A DNA stretch of 64,000 bases, from the NCBI GenBank assembly GCA_033558025.1, contig JAUCEF010000016.1:3782001-3846000 (forward strand), read 5' to 3'. This document shows positions 22,018-33,092 of this stretch, piece by piece. The notes below the pieces were generated by a model. It was not told where the DNA came from. It saw nothing but the letters and a program-made list of their open reading frames with translations, and searched no databases. The position numbers and the translations under genes are program-made. How positions within the stretch are numbered: position 1 is the stretch's first letter; each line of letters begins with the position of its first letter. Source of the DNA: Phytophthora sp. 'mugwort' (taxonomy: Eukaryota > Oomycota > Peronosporomycetes > Peronosporales > Peronosporaceae).

Positions 22018-22839
22018 ATGTGTCCCCAACTGGTGGCTGTGTTGCCACCTCACAAGCACGTGAAGTACCATAGCTCCTTTGCCGACATTTGGAACAAACG
22101 CTGGTCAGAGGCGGAGGAATACGCTCTGATAGATTACATTGGTGTGAACTTCAAGAACTACATGACTGGTGTTAAAACCAAGTTCTACTCCAGCGCAAGT
22201 GCCTCTCTCAAGACAAATACGTCTACGCAGATGAAGTCCAAGTGCATTGAACTGGAAGGCTCTTACAAACAGTTCAAGGCGAAGCTTAGCCGATCTGGGT
22301 TTGGAGGGAAGGAAAGTGATCCATCAAGTACTAAAGGTATCGTGTATTGCCAACGCTGTAATGGTTGCTGCTTAAATTAGCTAGAATGCTAACGATATGG
22401 ACTTCTTAGTTTCCCGATGATAGAGTTGTTGGCCAAAAAATGCAAGTAGTTCTACCAAATGGACGAGATATTTGGTGCTCAACACAATATTGTGCCCCCT
22501 GTGATAACGGAGCCAGGTCGCACGAAGCTCAGCCTTCAAGGCGGCACCAAAAGGTCGTCTTCCGAGTTCAGTTTGAGCGATCCAGATGGGTTCAACCACG
22601 CGGCCGTGAAGGGATCTGATGCTGGCAAAACTGCCGGAAGAAACCCGTCCTCTTTGGGGAACAGTACGAAGTCGGACGTCATGCGGAGTCCTCCGCCCGT
22701 TGCAAGTATGCTTGACTGCCTTCGCGAAAATCGCGAAAAGGAATCGGCCAAAAGACACAATACGGATATGGAGCTTCGGGGGAGGGAATTGGCGCTAAGC
22801 AAGAGCATTTTGCTCTGTACAAGGAAGAGCTTAGTTTAA
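22018..22839 (+). pseudogene. Harbinger ORF1, Myb/SANT-like DNA-binding protein
   Basis: The ATG at 22018 gives MCPQLVAVLPPHKHVKYHSS, followed by WNKRWSEAEEYALIDYI, a Trp/Glu pattern like a Myb/SANT-type domain. A TAG ends the frame at 22378-22380, and the same frame resumes from about 22459 (MDEIFGAQHNIVPPV) with a Ser-rich middle and a charged helix near the end (LRENREKESAKRH). In Harbinger elements ORF1 helps bring the transposase to DNA. Several stops separate the halves (one, TAG before FYQMDEIF, looks like a mutated Trp codon), so this copy is broken. Confidence 0.65.
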
Positions 22840-23001
22840 AGGAGAAGAAGATGGATCAGCAGTGTGGGTAGCTACTAACTCAGCAAATTGCTCTTCAACA
22901 CTAACAACTGGAACTTAAACTCGCCAAGCGTTCATAGAGTCGCTAACACAAACAAAATAAAAAGCTTTCGCAAAAAAATAAACTGTATTTGCATTCGCAT
23001 G

Positions 23002-24246
23002 TTATACCGTTTCGCCGAAGCACCACCGCTGGACACACACGCGCAAGCCTTCGCTGCTATCCTCAGTCCAACCTTGATCGTTATCTTCCTCGTCCAATGT
23101 AGCGGTAGGAGGTTCAATCTCAAATGCATCGTCCGACAACGATATGCACACGTTGTGCAAGACAAAACAGTACACGATCTTCTTACATACGAGTTGGAAG
23201 TCACTGTCGCACGTAATTCTGTCCCTAAGGCTGATTAACATGGGGAATCTTGCCTTCATCATGTCAATTGCATGCTCCACAATAATACGCTGCTTCGCAA
23301 GCAACCAGTTAAACGTGCGGTTCCTGGGAATAGAGCTTGATGGCATTTTGTAGGGCATCACAATAAACGGGAAGCTGCAGGAGTACGCGCTATCACCAAG
23401 TACGTACTCCCCGGGCTTGAAAAATATGGCGGGCTCTGCAGCAATACACGTCAAGCTCAATGATCTAGCATCATGCAGCGAACCTTGCACACCAACCTAC
23501 TACAAATGTTAGCACTTCTTACTAGCTCACAAACTCGAACCATGTTACGTTACCTGATAGAAAATAATTCGGCGGTGGTGGTCACAAAACACTTGAGCCC
23601 CTACGCAATAGTCAGACTTGCGAGAATAGTAGCACTCTGCGTTCGTTCCTGGAGCATACAGCAGCTTAAACGTAGTCCCATCGACACAACCAACGCATGA
23701 TGGGAACCCTGAAGCGCCCTCAACGTACGCCTGCACGTTGGCCTTCTTGGCTGTCAAAGGCCATGGGAGAAAATCATCTTCGAGACTCAAAATCGCTTTA
23801 ATAGCTCTTGCACTATATTTATACACAGAGCCTAAACAATAATAACGTGTCAGTTTGTATGATGCAGCAACAAACAGCTCAGCACGATTACCTTCAGCGA
23901 CGCCAAAACGCTGCGCAACTTAATGGACAGTCAGTGGCTGGAATGAATACAGGAAAACTCGAGCTGGAGCTGGGGCGGGGCTTGCTCTTGTTTGCCTGTG
24001 GACAGCATGAAGACAGGGAGCTCACGGAGTCGCTCGATGCAAGAACGCAAACGTATCAGAATGCATTCGTAGGTCGCGCTGTGCTCGCAATGGATCCATC
24101 CTTTTAACTCGCTCTGAATCCCACTTGCCCGTCTTCTCTACCGACCCGCGCTCCAGGTAGGGGTTGCTGCTAATTGCCTCGTATAACAGGGCTTCCTCGT
24201 CGCCTCCTTTTCTGCACTCTAGCTCGTTGACCACCATTGCAGTCAA
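23002..24246 (-). pseudogene. PIF/Harbinger transposase (DDE_4-type), with two likely short introns
   Basis: Reading right to left, the N-terminal part (LRMHSDTFAFLHRA, near 24030-24070) is followed by broken sequence, then the core: Asp in CVGCVDGTTFKL (near 23680), Asp in VLGDSAYSCSFPF (near 23393), and Glu in QRIIVEHAIDMMKARFP (near 23276). Two gaps behave like oomycete introns: 23497-23553 (57 bp, donor GTAACG, branch-like GCTAAC, acceptor TAG) and 23832-23891 (60 bp, donor GTAATC, acceptor TTTAG). Removing them keeps the frame through the catalytic region. One frameshift and one stop near 23945-24040 still disrupt the N-terminal part. The catalytic triad is intact. Confidence 0.88.
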
Positions 24247-24603
24247 ACCACTCTAGTGCGATAGCGCGCTCACTGCGTGTCATGACTGCTGCGATTCGAT
24301 AAACGAGTGGTGAACTGGGAAACAGGTTGCCTGCTGTGTCGCAGAATGCGGGCACTCACGGTTAAAACATGAAGGGTTGGTTTGATTGGATACTCAAACT
24401 TACTTACTCCGTTATACTTCCAAACCGTGATAACCACTAATATAGTATCGTTATTTTCAGTAATAATAAGTTATATGCTTAAAGCTGCTAATCAACAAAA
24501 ACTTGATAAGGCACCCATTTTGAAATTTACTTCTATATTCAAATCATAACTGTGGAGTCAAATCATATCATACTTGTATGGTGTACAAGCTCATTTTAAC
24601 GTA

Positions 24604-26218
24604 CTTCCTCCATCCGAATATATAACTGGGTTACTGTTATTATGTGCGTCCGAAAATATAAGCGTTAAGTACGCTCTTGACTATGCAAACTTAAGAACTC
24701 CTTTGCTTTCCTATAGACCAGCTCGCTGCACGGCAAGCACGTCGGTAGCAAGCCGTTGCTATTTTTTAGTTTCTGCTTCGATTGATGCGGGATCTTGTAC
24801 TTGTTGCTGCCCTCTGCGCTCATTGATGCATGCAGCATGGACTGCAATGTGAGAATTACTAGATGAATAGCGCTGTTGTTGAACGCTTCGTCGACGTTGT
24901 TGACGAGATCTTCGATTGTTCGAACCTTCTTCTTGTGCTGGAGCGACTGAATAGAGGCGAAGAAACCGAGATCAAGCGCATTGTAGTCGAGAGAGTTAGC
25001 GGGCTGTGGGCTCAACTTCATATCCCACTCGCCTTGAGCACATGCAGCAAGCACATCGGGGTCATCCACGGCGACGTGGGGCTACGCATTGTCGTGTTGC
25101 AGCACGACGCGCCTGCCAGATGGCCAAACCGCTTTGATGCGCGGTATGACCATCCGGCACAGTGCGTACTGATACACGGCACGGTCAATAGTGAATGGCT
25201 TCAGCTCTAGCGTTCCGGCGGGGCGGTTCTTGCTCGATCTCGCGGCGGGTTCAATAAGGCGAAAGACCAGACACCAATCTTGCCGTCCCATATACACTTG
25301 TTCGTATCGTCTCAGCGCGGGCGGGCCACTACAGCTAGAAACATCACTTTGAGGATGAAGTTCTTGTTCTTGACGGTGATATGGGGCTCTTCCTCCTGTT
25401 CGCCTAGATAGTAGCGCTGCTTGTCCTTCCGTAGGTAAAACCATTTTTTCGTCCAAATGGACGTAATCAAGCAAACTGTCGAAGTGCAGTCCGCCGTCAT
25501 CGCCTCGCCGCACGAACCTGGTGGCGAACTTGATTCTGTCTATGAGTTGCTTGTCAGTGAGCATTGGCTTCACTCGAGCAGTGTGGCGGTGGAAAACACC
25601 AGCACAAAAGTAGTCGTGCAACGTTGACTTGGAAATACCGAGTGCATTCGACAAAGTACGAATCTCGGATCGGTCCTCCAGGGGGGATAAGCACGATAGA
25701 TCGGTTGAGGTCTTGGTGCAACTGATCCGTCTTGCGCGACTTACGACCACTCCTGCCCTTCCAGCCGCTCTCGTAGTTGATTGAGTTGCCCGCCTTGACG
25801 TCTTTGACTGCACGGCGCCACAAACGCGATATCTGTTTATCGCTGCAGCCATACTTGGCCGCACATGCTTTACTGACGCCTGGGGGTAGTTGTAGCTCGG
25901 TGCTGGCACGGAGAAGGAACGCGACGACATCGGCACGTTCTTTCGGTGATAGATTCTTTCTTATGCGAGGGGTTTCGGCACCGCTAGTGTCCATTTGGCT
26001 GCGCTAGCAAAGGTAAAAGCTGAAGTGAGAAGGACTGGTGGAGCTTAGTTGAGTGTAGCTCGGGAACTACACAACGCAAAGACGCGGGAAAACCACCAAT
26101 CGATTCATCTCGGTCACAGTTACAATTTTAGCCAATTAATAGAGGAAATAATACAGCAATTTGAGCTTATGTTTATATTTTGTGCCCGTAGCCCGCTTAT
26201 ATTTTCGGACGGAGGAAG
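24604..26218 (-). mobile_element. Plant-type mariner element (DD39D)
   Basis: 1615 bp bounded by TIRs CTTCCTCCATCCGAATATAT (24604 on) and, inverted, CTTCCTCCGTCCGAAAATAT at the right end, flanked by TA at 24602-24603 and 26219-26220. These ends have the well-known plant mariner/Stowaway form (CTCCCTCCGT-like). A second subterminal copy (GCGTCCGAAAATATAAGCG) lies at about 24647-24665. The single gene inside is on the minus strand. Confidence 0.93.
24665..25994 (-). pseudogene. Mariner transposase, DD39D
   Basis: The ATG at 25994 opens MDTSGAETPRIRKNLSPKER, and the HTH region contains CSDKQISRLWRRAV and LGISKSTLHDYF. The catalytic residues are Asp in YVHLDEKMVL, Asp in VVLQHDNA, and Asp in LDYNALDLGFF, the last lying 40 residues after the second (39 between): DD39D, as in plant-type mariners. 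Damage: a frameshift at a six-C run near 25685, and an in-frame TAG directly after QHDNA (25079-25081 region). The C-terminal part continues in the same frame to the stop at 24665. Confidence 0.92.
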
Positions 26219-26541
26219 TAAATGCGCAGAATAATGTATTAGTTGATCCAGAGGAATTCACCCAATGCGTCTCGAGTTGGTGCGCGGTATCTGCTCGCTG
26301 TGCCAGTTCCCAGCTTGAGCCCCAAGACGTGTGGCCAAGCTGAGCCACATCATCCTGCATTATCTATCTTGAACAAAGCCTTTCCACCGGCTTTCGCCAA
26401 GTGCAGCTACAGATGGGCAAGATTACAATGCTTTTCAGACGGCAAGAGGGCGATGGACGACGCGCAACAGGCACAAGTGGACTGCCAGTTTAAAGACACG
26501 GTTTAAGATAACTCCACAATAACGGACCATAAATGGAGCTC
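26219..26541. other. Spacer upstream of GP42 copy 2
   Basis: About 320 bp between the mariner element and the initiator of the second GP42 gene; no gene recognised. Confidence 0.5.
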
Positions 26542-26556
26542 CTATTTCCCCAATCT
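26542..26556 (+). promoter_or_regulatory. Oomycete initiator-like element, GP42 copy 2
   Basis: CTATTTCCCCAATCT resembles the Inr of the intact gene and continues with the identical GCTC and GAGAAGATTA found there. It lies about 70 bases before the ATG at 26616, so the core promoter has been kept although the coding region is broken. Confidence 0.65.
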
Positions 26557-26615
26557 GCTCGCTTGCGAGAAGATTATCTTACCGGCACGCTCTCATCCCA
26601 ACGCAGTACGCAGCA

Positions 26616-28293
26616 ATGGTATACACGCCCCGCGCCTACCTCGTTTCCGCGACCGTCGCCTTCGTGGCGATGCAGATGCAGCTGACGGCTACTACTTCGC
26701 TGTACTACGACCCCGAGACCACGTCTGGCACGGACGGTACGATCAGCGGCAAGTTCCCAGCCCGTGGTGCTGAAGTGGCCTTCCAGGACTGCATCTTCAC
26801 GGTCGAGGTGGACCCGACGCTGCCGAATATCACGACCATCTCGACGGTGCCGCTGACGTATCCCGACTTACTAGCTAACTTGACCACGGCCCCGTCCGAG
26901 CCATTGTTCGTGAAGGTGGGTACAGCCGTCATGTCTGAGGCGGTCCCGGCGACGGGTGCCGATCATGATGGATACATTGATGGCATAACGTCCACTCCGA
27001 TGACCATGCCTGCTACCAAGACCGGCATCTCGACACCGTCGATTGTGAAGGACTGCAACACCGGATGGGAGGACTCTACGACCATCCAAGCAAAAATTGA
27101 GAAAAAGCGTCGTTATTGAGGCTAACATCAACCACGACATCGCTAATTTTGAGGCCTACTTCGGCACTCCGATGGAGTTGACGCTAAAGAAACTGCCTAC
27201 TACCTCTGTACACTTGCCGTCGCCGTGGCCCGGTCCGTACTGGCCGATGTATCAAGACGACATCAACGTCGAGTGGAGTCAGTGGGAAGCCAGCCCTGCC
27301 CAGAAGTACGCCGCCGCCTTCGGTCTTGACGTTACGGAGTTCATGGACAAGGTGTCCACGGATGACGGCATCGACTCTAAAAGCAAGCGTCCTCACTGCT
27401 CGTCAGACAACGACTGCGCTAACCGCACGGACGGCAGCGGCTGCGGCATTCGTGCTGGAAAAAGTTCGGGCTACTGCATCCCGACCTGGTACAGTATCTG
27501 CCACGCCTGGACGCCTGCTTCGATTCTAGAGGAGGAACCTAACTGCCCTGTGACCTACAACGGCGTGACTTTCCAGCCCATGGACCTCAAGGCACTCATC
27601 TCACTAGTCTACAACGGTTTTTCGGTCCCGACCGTATTCTTGGGAACTCGTTTCAACGGTGGCAGCGACTCGACTGACGAGTACGGCTGCCACACGAGCA
27701 ACGCTTACCGTGACATGAACGCCGCCTTAGTCCACATCACTGCGGCCAACCTTTGGGCAAGCTGAACGCCACCTTCGTCGCTGATGTCACCGCTGGCTCG
27801 GAGGTATGGAACCAGCCTGTGCGTGGTTTCAACGTGTACGAACATACTGAAATGTCTCCGGAGGAGGCTGCCCAGACCTTCTACGGCCTCGAGGAGTACC
27901 CATGGAACACTGCCGCCAAGAGCATCGTGCACGTAAAGTCCCGTCTCTCGTGGATCTATGAGACGTACACGGACGGCCGGCTCGTGTCGTCTGGCCAAGT
28001 GGACAAGTTCACAACGGGTGCCTATTATACGTACCTGCTTGAGATGGACGACGACGGAGTTATCATTGGTGGTGAGTGGGAACCCTGATTTCATTTGGTT
28101 CCCGAAATCAAAGCCTGCTGCTGACGCGGTGACAAAAATCGGTCTGAGTTACGCAGACGTGAGCATGCTTCTTGCAAAGTCGGTGGCCTGCTCGGACTCC
28201 TTAAGCGGCACCACCGATTCGCCGGCGACTTCGGATGTTGCATCGACGTCTGCTTTGGCCTCGACCTCGACCTCCGCCTCGACGTCGGGTTAA
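26616..28293 (+). pseudogene. GP42-type transglutaminase, second copy, three frame breaks
   Basis: A paralogue of the gene at 17475 with ATG at 26616 and a signal-peptide-like start (MVYTPRAYLVSATVAFVAMQ). Compared with the intact copy it has a net +1 insertion near 27113, a 1-base deletion near 27750 and a 20-base deletion after GGEW near 28080. The Pep-13 region (27804-27842) reads VWNQPVRGFNVYE, with Asn for Lys at position 10. The Cys-containing ICHAW motif remains. The C-terminus adds a Ser/Thr-rich tail (about 30 residues, SATSTSAST-like) absent from the intact copy. The three changes would each truncate the product; one could be a sequencing error, three make a pseudogene likely. Confidence 0.93.
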
Positions 28294-28639
28294 ACTGCTA
28301 GCTCTTCGAATGCTATGAAGTCGGCGTCGACGGGCTCGAAGGGTTCGATCTCGTCGACGAGCTCCTTCAACAGCCATTCCTAAGTCTTCTTTCGTAAGCC
28401 TTTCGCCTCGAAACATCATACATCGCTGAAACTAGATGATGGTGGAACTCATTCTTTGCTCACTAAGCAGCGGATTGTTGTCGATGTCGTTCTTCGGTTC
28501 AACTTAACAGAATCCCCTCGCTTTGCCGATACCGCTAGCGCCATCTAGCCAAGTATAAAGACCACGATCACTTGAAACGTAACACATGTATAGCTTCTAA
28601 TACAATCCACTTGCTATTAACGTATTTTTACTATTACAC
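28294..28639. other. No recognisable gene
   Basis: Downstream flank of GP42 copy 2, with a Ser-codon-rich start (continuing TCGACG-type repeats up to about 28370) and nothing else assigned. Confidence 0.45.
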
Positions 28640-28829
28640 GTACAAGGCCTGTTACAAATAGTGCCCTGGCGGACAATTCGTAAGCACCACAAAAATAATA
28701 CCCCTGCTCTGAATAGTGCCCTCTGCTACGAATTTTATTGGAAAGTTGAGTACTCCACGCACCACCAGTTTGTGGAGCAAGGTTAATCGCTCGATGACTC
28801 CCGCATTGTGCAATTTCCAGCTTAACAGA

Positions 28830-29210
28830 ATGGCCCCCGGACGAACCAGTATCAGCAACGGCATCAAGCAAGAAGTGATCACTTGGATCGACACGGAGGG
28901 CGAAAGCGTTCCAACGCGTGCCGTGGCCCACTTCCGTCTTCAAGGCATGTCCCTCGATCCGGGGACAATGCGCAAGTGGTGGCGTAACCGTACTGTGATC
29001 ATGGTAGCCTCCCCTCACCACATGAGAATCGAAGGAGGCGGGAGAAGCCGAGCTCTTGGCACCTTGGAGGGCGTCATCCTTGATGCGATAATCAAGCGCC
29101 GCCTCCGCAAGGAAAGGTCAAGCGCGAGTGGATCGCCGAAAAGGCGAGATAAATTTTTGACGGCATGGAGGCTAGCGGGACCCAGTTTATTGCGTCGCCA
29201 TCTTTGGTGA
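28830..29210 (+). pseudogene. Pogo transposase N-terminal (CENP-B-like HTH) fragment
   Basis: The ATG at 28830 reads MAPGRTSISNGIKQEVITWI. Later LEGVILDAIIKRRLRKER leads into a frameshift; a second frame contains REWIAEKAR and FDGMEASGTQFIASPS, a typical second HTH of pogo-type transposases. A stop and a frame change near 29130-29160 disable it. Confidence 0.55.
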
Positions 29211-30227
29211 CAAAGTTCATGCGACCGAACGACTTATCGTACGTAGAATGATTCACGGCATATGAGTTGCACCTTGATATCCACCAATCACATCGAACAG
29301 CCCACAATAGCGTGAAACGCATGTAGAGAGCTGCAGCCCCTGCCCCCCTCCAAATTGATACAAATCTCATGCTTATCGCCGGCTCCAGCATACGCAGCTT
29401 GAAGTGCCACGCCGGCCCACAAACCCAGCAGGTTCTCGTGCCTCATTTCGGCCACGCGGCGAACGAGGGTTGCTGTTGGATAGATGTCATAGCGAAAGTG
29501 ACGTGTGCTACACGACTGGTGCTCGCAACAGTCGCTAAGTTCGCGCAGAAGCCGCGCCTATTATTAATCTGCGTCTCAGCGTATAATCTCTCAAACGACA
29601 CCCGTTAAAACAACTTTGGTCTAACCCTAATCGGGGGAGGGGGTGAAACCGAGCCAGCTCGGCAAGTTGAAGCAAAGCCTGTGGGTTACGCTCCGTGTGC
29701 GAAGCACGCGGACTTATACCCAGGAACAAGTACCGTTAGATCTAGCTCGGCTTAGGATTTTGTCACCTTTTTTAGGGTCGTTAGGTGATTAGCTGGGCGA
29801 TAGGATAGCATACAGAGTAGTTTTTGCTTTGGTGTCAGAGAGGCAGTGACACCCGTCCCAAGATCACTTTGCGCAACATAATATGGTACAAGGTGTTAAG
29901 AAGGTGCTCAAAATTGCTCGAAGGTGCTCAAAGGTGCTCAAACCGAAGTTGCTTTAACGCGAGCCTCTCAAAACGGCTACAAGAAGTGCGATTTACAGGT
30001 AGATGACAACTGCGTGAGTGCTGCCCCGTTAGTGGACGAGCTGCATAAATTGTCTCTGATAGGACCAGTGTCTACTGCTGTAGACTAATCTCACGAGTTC
30101 GATCTCAATTTTAATCTTAACATTGACGGCGCGGTTGAGGAAGCCGTAGTTTAGCTTCCTTCAGGAATTTATACAAACATCCTTTTAAAAACTTCCTTTT
30201 TTGTGAACATGGGGTGCATCGTTCTAC

Positions 30228-30446
30228 ATGCGAAGTACGGTATCCCTGCGCCGGCACACGAGCTTAACCATCCTGTCTGACGAGAAACTGATCAACCGAG
30301 CTGTTAGTTACATGCATTTTTTAGCTTATCACATCAGCTCATTCGCCTTCAACAAAACGGTGCTGATGGACGAGACGGCAGTCTTTTTTGAAGACGCTCG
30401 CAATACGACGTGCAAAATGTTAAACAAGCAGCAACATGAAGTATAG
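30228..30446 (+). pseudogene. Pogo DDE-domain fragment
   Basis: The frame contains FNKTVLMDETAVFFEDARN. The MDETAV box carries the first catalytic Asp of the DDE domain in pogo/Tigger transposases. Only about 70 codons remain. Confidence 0.6.
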
Positions 30447-31690
30447 GCTGAAGGTGCACGCCTGCATCCTGCGCGTCGCCAAGGAGGCGCTGCTCCAACA
30501 CCAGCATGCGCTTTTCCGAGTTGAAACATTTTGTTTTAGGGTAGTGGCTATGTGGGCCAACTATTTCTGCGTAAACCGGTCGAAAGAGCTAAACCATATG
30601 ATTTAATTTTAATTTATATGAAGTTGTGCAAATGTATTAGAGTTGCTTGCCCCCCTAGAATTGGGCGACATAATCTGCAAAACACACTGATAAATGGTCA
30701 GAGTGTGTAAGAGCACAATATGCTAGCGTGTTTCACATCAAATGTACGCCACACCACACTACCAAAACGCGTGGCACACCTCGATTGGTTACATCACAAC
30801 GAATCCGGGCATTTGCACACTACTGAAAACTAGCAAATGAGTGATACTTTACGGCCTCATTTCTACCAATCATCTATCAGAACTACTGCAAGCAGCCTAC
30901 AGATACTGTATCGCCGTAGTACATTTCCTTTCTTGCTCGAAAATATAACCCCCTGAATCCCTACGCAGCGCTCAAGGTGCCGCCAAAGTCTCAGTGGAAA
31001 AACTGTTTGCAACGACATGGTTTGCGTGGATGCCCAGCTGCTCATGGAATACACGAAAGTCCCCGCCATCGCGAAGAGTCAGCTGGTTGGTGCTCGATTT
31101 GAACGCTGTCAAGACCGCTTAAGATGTGTACTATGGTCCTCGGAAGCAGGCCGGGTAGCTGCACCATATGCTGCGCGTTCGTGGGTTGGTAAACGCTTAC
31201 CTGCCAAGAATTGAACCGAATATCAATGATGGGGTCTGGTGCCCACGAAACCCCTAACCGCGATCCAAGGAAATCGAAGGCCCTCCTCCCCCGACTCAAG
31301 GACTTGGGCGAGGAATGGCGTCGCAAAACCCACTACGCATCAACCGGAGAATGACCATTTTGAAGCTCAAAAATGAAATTCGAGTTCTGCGTGACGCAGT
31401 CGAGAAAGTTAGTCGATTTTCAAGAAAATAAATATAGCCAGCGCAGCCGAGAATGACCACGGTCAACCTATGCTGTTGAAGCGCAGAGTGGTAGAAAATC
31501 CTGGGTTAGGTCTCGCATCTGGGATGCAAATATGTCGACTAGTACCGGAAGGTCCAAAGCTAACAACCAGTTAACGAGACCGGATCAAACCATGCAGATG
31601 TGGCGAGAGGCCCCGCCGCATGTCCCAAAACGAGCACCCGCTTTAGTTAACATACACAAAATGAAAACAAAACCGCAGAAACGACTCCAA
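30447..31690. other. Unassigned, no convincing gene
   Basis: Short ORFs on both strands (for example 31017-31214 and 31042-31326) without recognised motifs. Probably old transposon debris. Confidence 0.4.
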
Positions 31691-31696
31691 GAACTC

Positions 31697-32310
31697 ATAA
31701 CTGCCACAACCGTTGGTGCACATCAGAACCAAACAAGACGGGAGATTTATTATGTTCTATATTGCTTTCTGAACTTAATTATGCACATAACTACAGTCCT
31801 TGAATTCTTCACCATCGTCAAAACCAAAAGCACCTGCACTGGATTTTGAACCCTTGTACTAGTTGTCCACTTTATTCGCTCGATTCCTTCAGGTTCTAGC
31901 TCGACTGCGTCGTTGGATGGAATATTATCGCCGACCTCTGACATTTTCAGCTTCGAACACTGGGACATCGCAAGTAATTATTGTATACCTACTGGATAGG
32001 TGTACTTTTGCTACTTTACGCAAAATGATTTTTATTTGTCGAGGAAACAACACATATCAATACTCGTTGGGTTAGTAGAGATCCGAAGCGCCGTCATCGT
32101 TTAACAATTGTTTCCAAAGCAATCTCTTTCAATTTGTATGATGACGCTAGGGCGCCAAAAATAATATGTGCTACCAACGGTAGGTAGGCGTAGTTCATCA
32201 TATCGAGCTGTCGCTTCCAGAATTGCAAGACACTTATGGGTTTTGAGATGCTAGGCTGGTCGGGGTTGGGATTGTCGACGACTATCTGCAGCTAACTAGT
32301 ATCCATTTCT
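31697..32310 (-). pseudogene. hAT transposase C-terminal remnant
   Basis: Minus-strand sequence at about 32100-32310 reads VLQFWKRQLDMMNYAYLPLV then AHIIFGALASS, the pattern of the hAT dimerisation region (Trp, then Y-x-x-L, then A...P-A-S-S). Downstream fragments (31750-31968) continue to the element end. The stretch 31697-31845 is repeated at 39295-39473, which supports its being the end of a repeated element. Confidence 0.5.
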
Positions 32311-33092
32311 CATTTCTTCACTCGTTTGCGGTTAATTTGTCGTGTCAGTTCCGAGGTTGCCGCGAGGATTAAAGGGTGGCGTGTGTGGGGCGAAGAGCAA
32401 TCGTTGACATTATGCCAGAATCGAACAAGTCGGTTTGAGCAACAACCGGAGAATTTGAGCATGCTCCTCCGGTGCTTGTCAAACTGCCGCCGAACGCATC
32501 TAATCTTTAATCACTTCATTATTGCATGTCTTACTGCCAGAACGTGTGCACTAACGGTGTTTCACTGCTTGGTAAGCATGTACTCCATTGCAAAAACGAA
32601 TGAGCACTTATCGATGCACTTAAAGTCAACGTAGCGCCTAAAAACGTTGTTGTAAACGATTTCTGCAGCAACACACGTGTTGTGACAAATAGTGGTGGGA
32701 GTTGGAAGGGCCTATGTACGCTAAGCTAGTTGGAGAAGTACCACAATGCCGTACGGACTCTCGAGAATAATGCTGCCATTCGGGCGGTATACAACGAGAG
32801 CAGCACTCGAAATTATCTTCTGCTTGCGACCGCATTGTCGCCAAAATAATCGGCGTTAGGACCGATAGCAGCTGTACGATATGTTGATGAAAACCAGTAA
32901 TGGAAAACCAGCAGGTGTACCTTTCTTTAACCGGACATATTTTCCAATGCAATCCATTTCTCCAATATGCTCTGCCATCCCCATCTACCAATGTGGTTTA
33001 TACCCGACCCGCTTAGTGGCATTTTCTTTTCCAAGCAATATCCTAGGAACTGAGAGCAAGTCATCATAGTTAAGTTTGAAGCGGTATCAAAC
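32311..33092. other. No recognisable gene
   Basis: Only short ORFs (32326-32634 plus, 32638-32991 minus) without motifs. Possibly more of the hAT element. Confidence 0.4.

Larger units (their letters stand above)
21838..24442. mobile_element. PIF/Harbinger DNA transposon with convergent ORFs
   Basis: Imperfect terminal inverted repeats (left from 21838, TACTAGTAGTTATCACGGTT; right ending 24442, AACCGTGATAACCACTAATA) enclose a plus-strand Myb/SANT-like ORF and a minus-strand DDE transposase. This two-gene layout is characteristic of PIF/Harbinger. About 2.6 kb. The expected 3-bp target duplication could not be fixed because the outer few bases of the TIRs differ. Both genes carry damage. Confidence 0.88.
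28640..30446 (+). mobile_element. Pogo/CENP-B-type transposon remnant
   Basis: An N-terminal DNA-binding fragment (28830-29210) and a DDE fragment (30228-30446) lie in the same orientation, separated by about 1 kb of unassigned sequence. The lead-in (28645-28730) contains GTGCCC-type repeats like those at 19.4 and 20.0 kb. No terminal repeats were identified, so the limits are approximate. Confidence 0.55.

Noticed and set aside
22337..22409. Candidate GT-AG intron in Harbinger ORF1 (donor GTATCG, branch GCTAAC)
   Set aside because: Splicing there leads straight into TGA and TAG; the region is better read as broken coding sequence.
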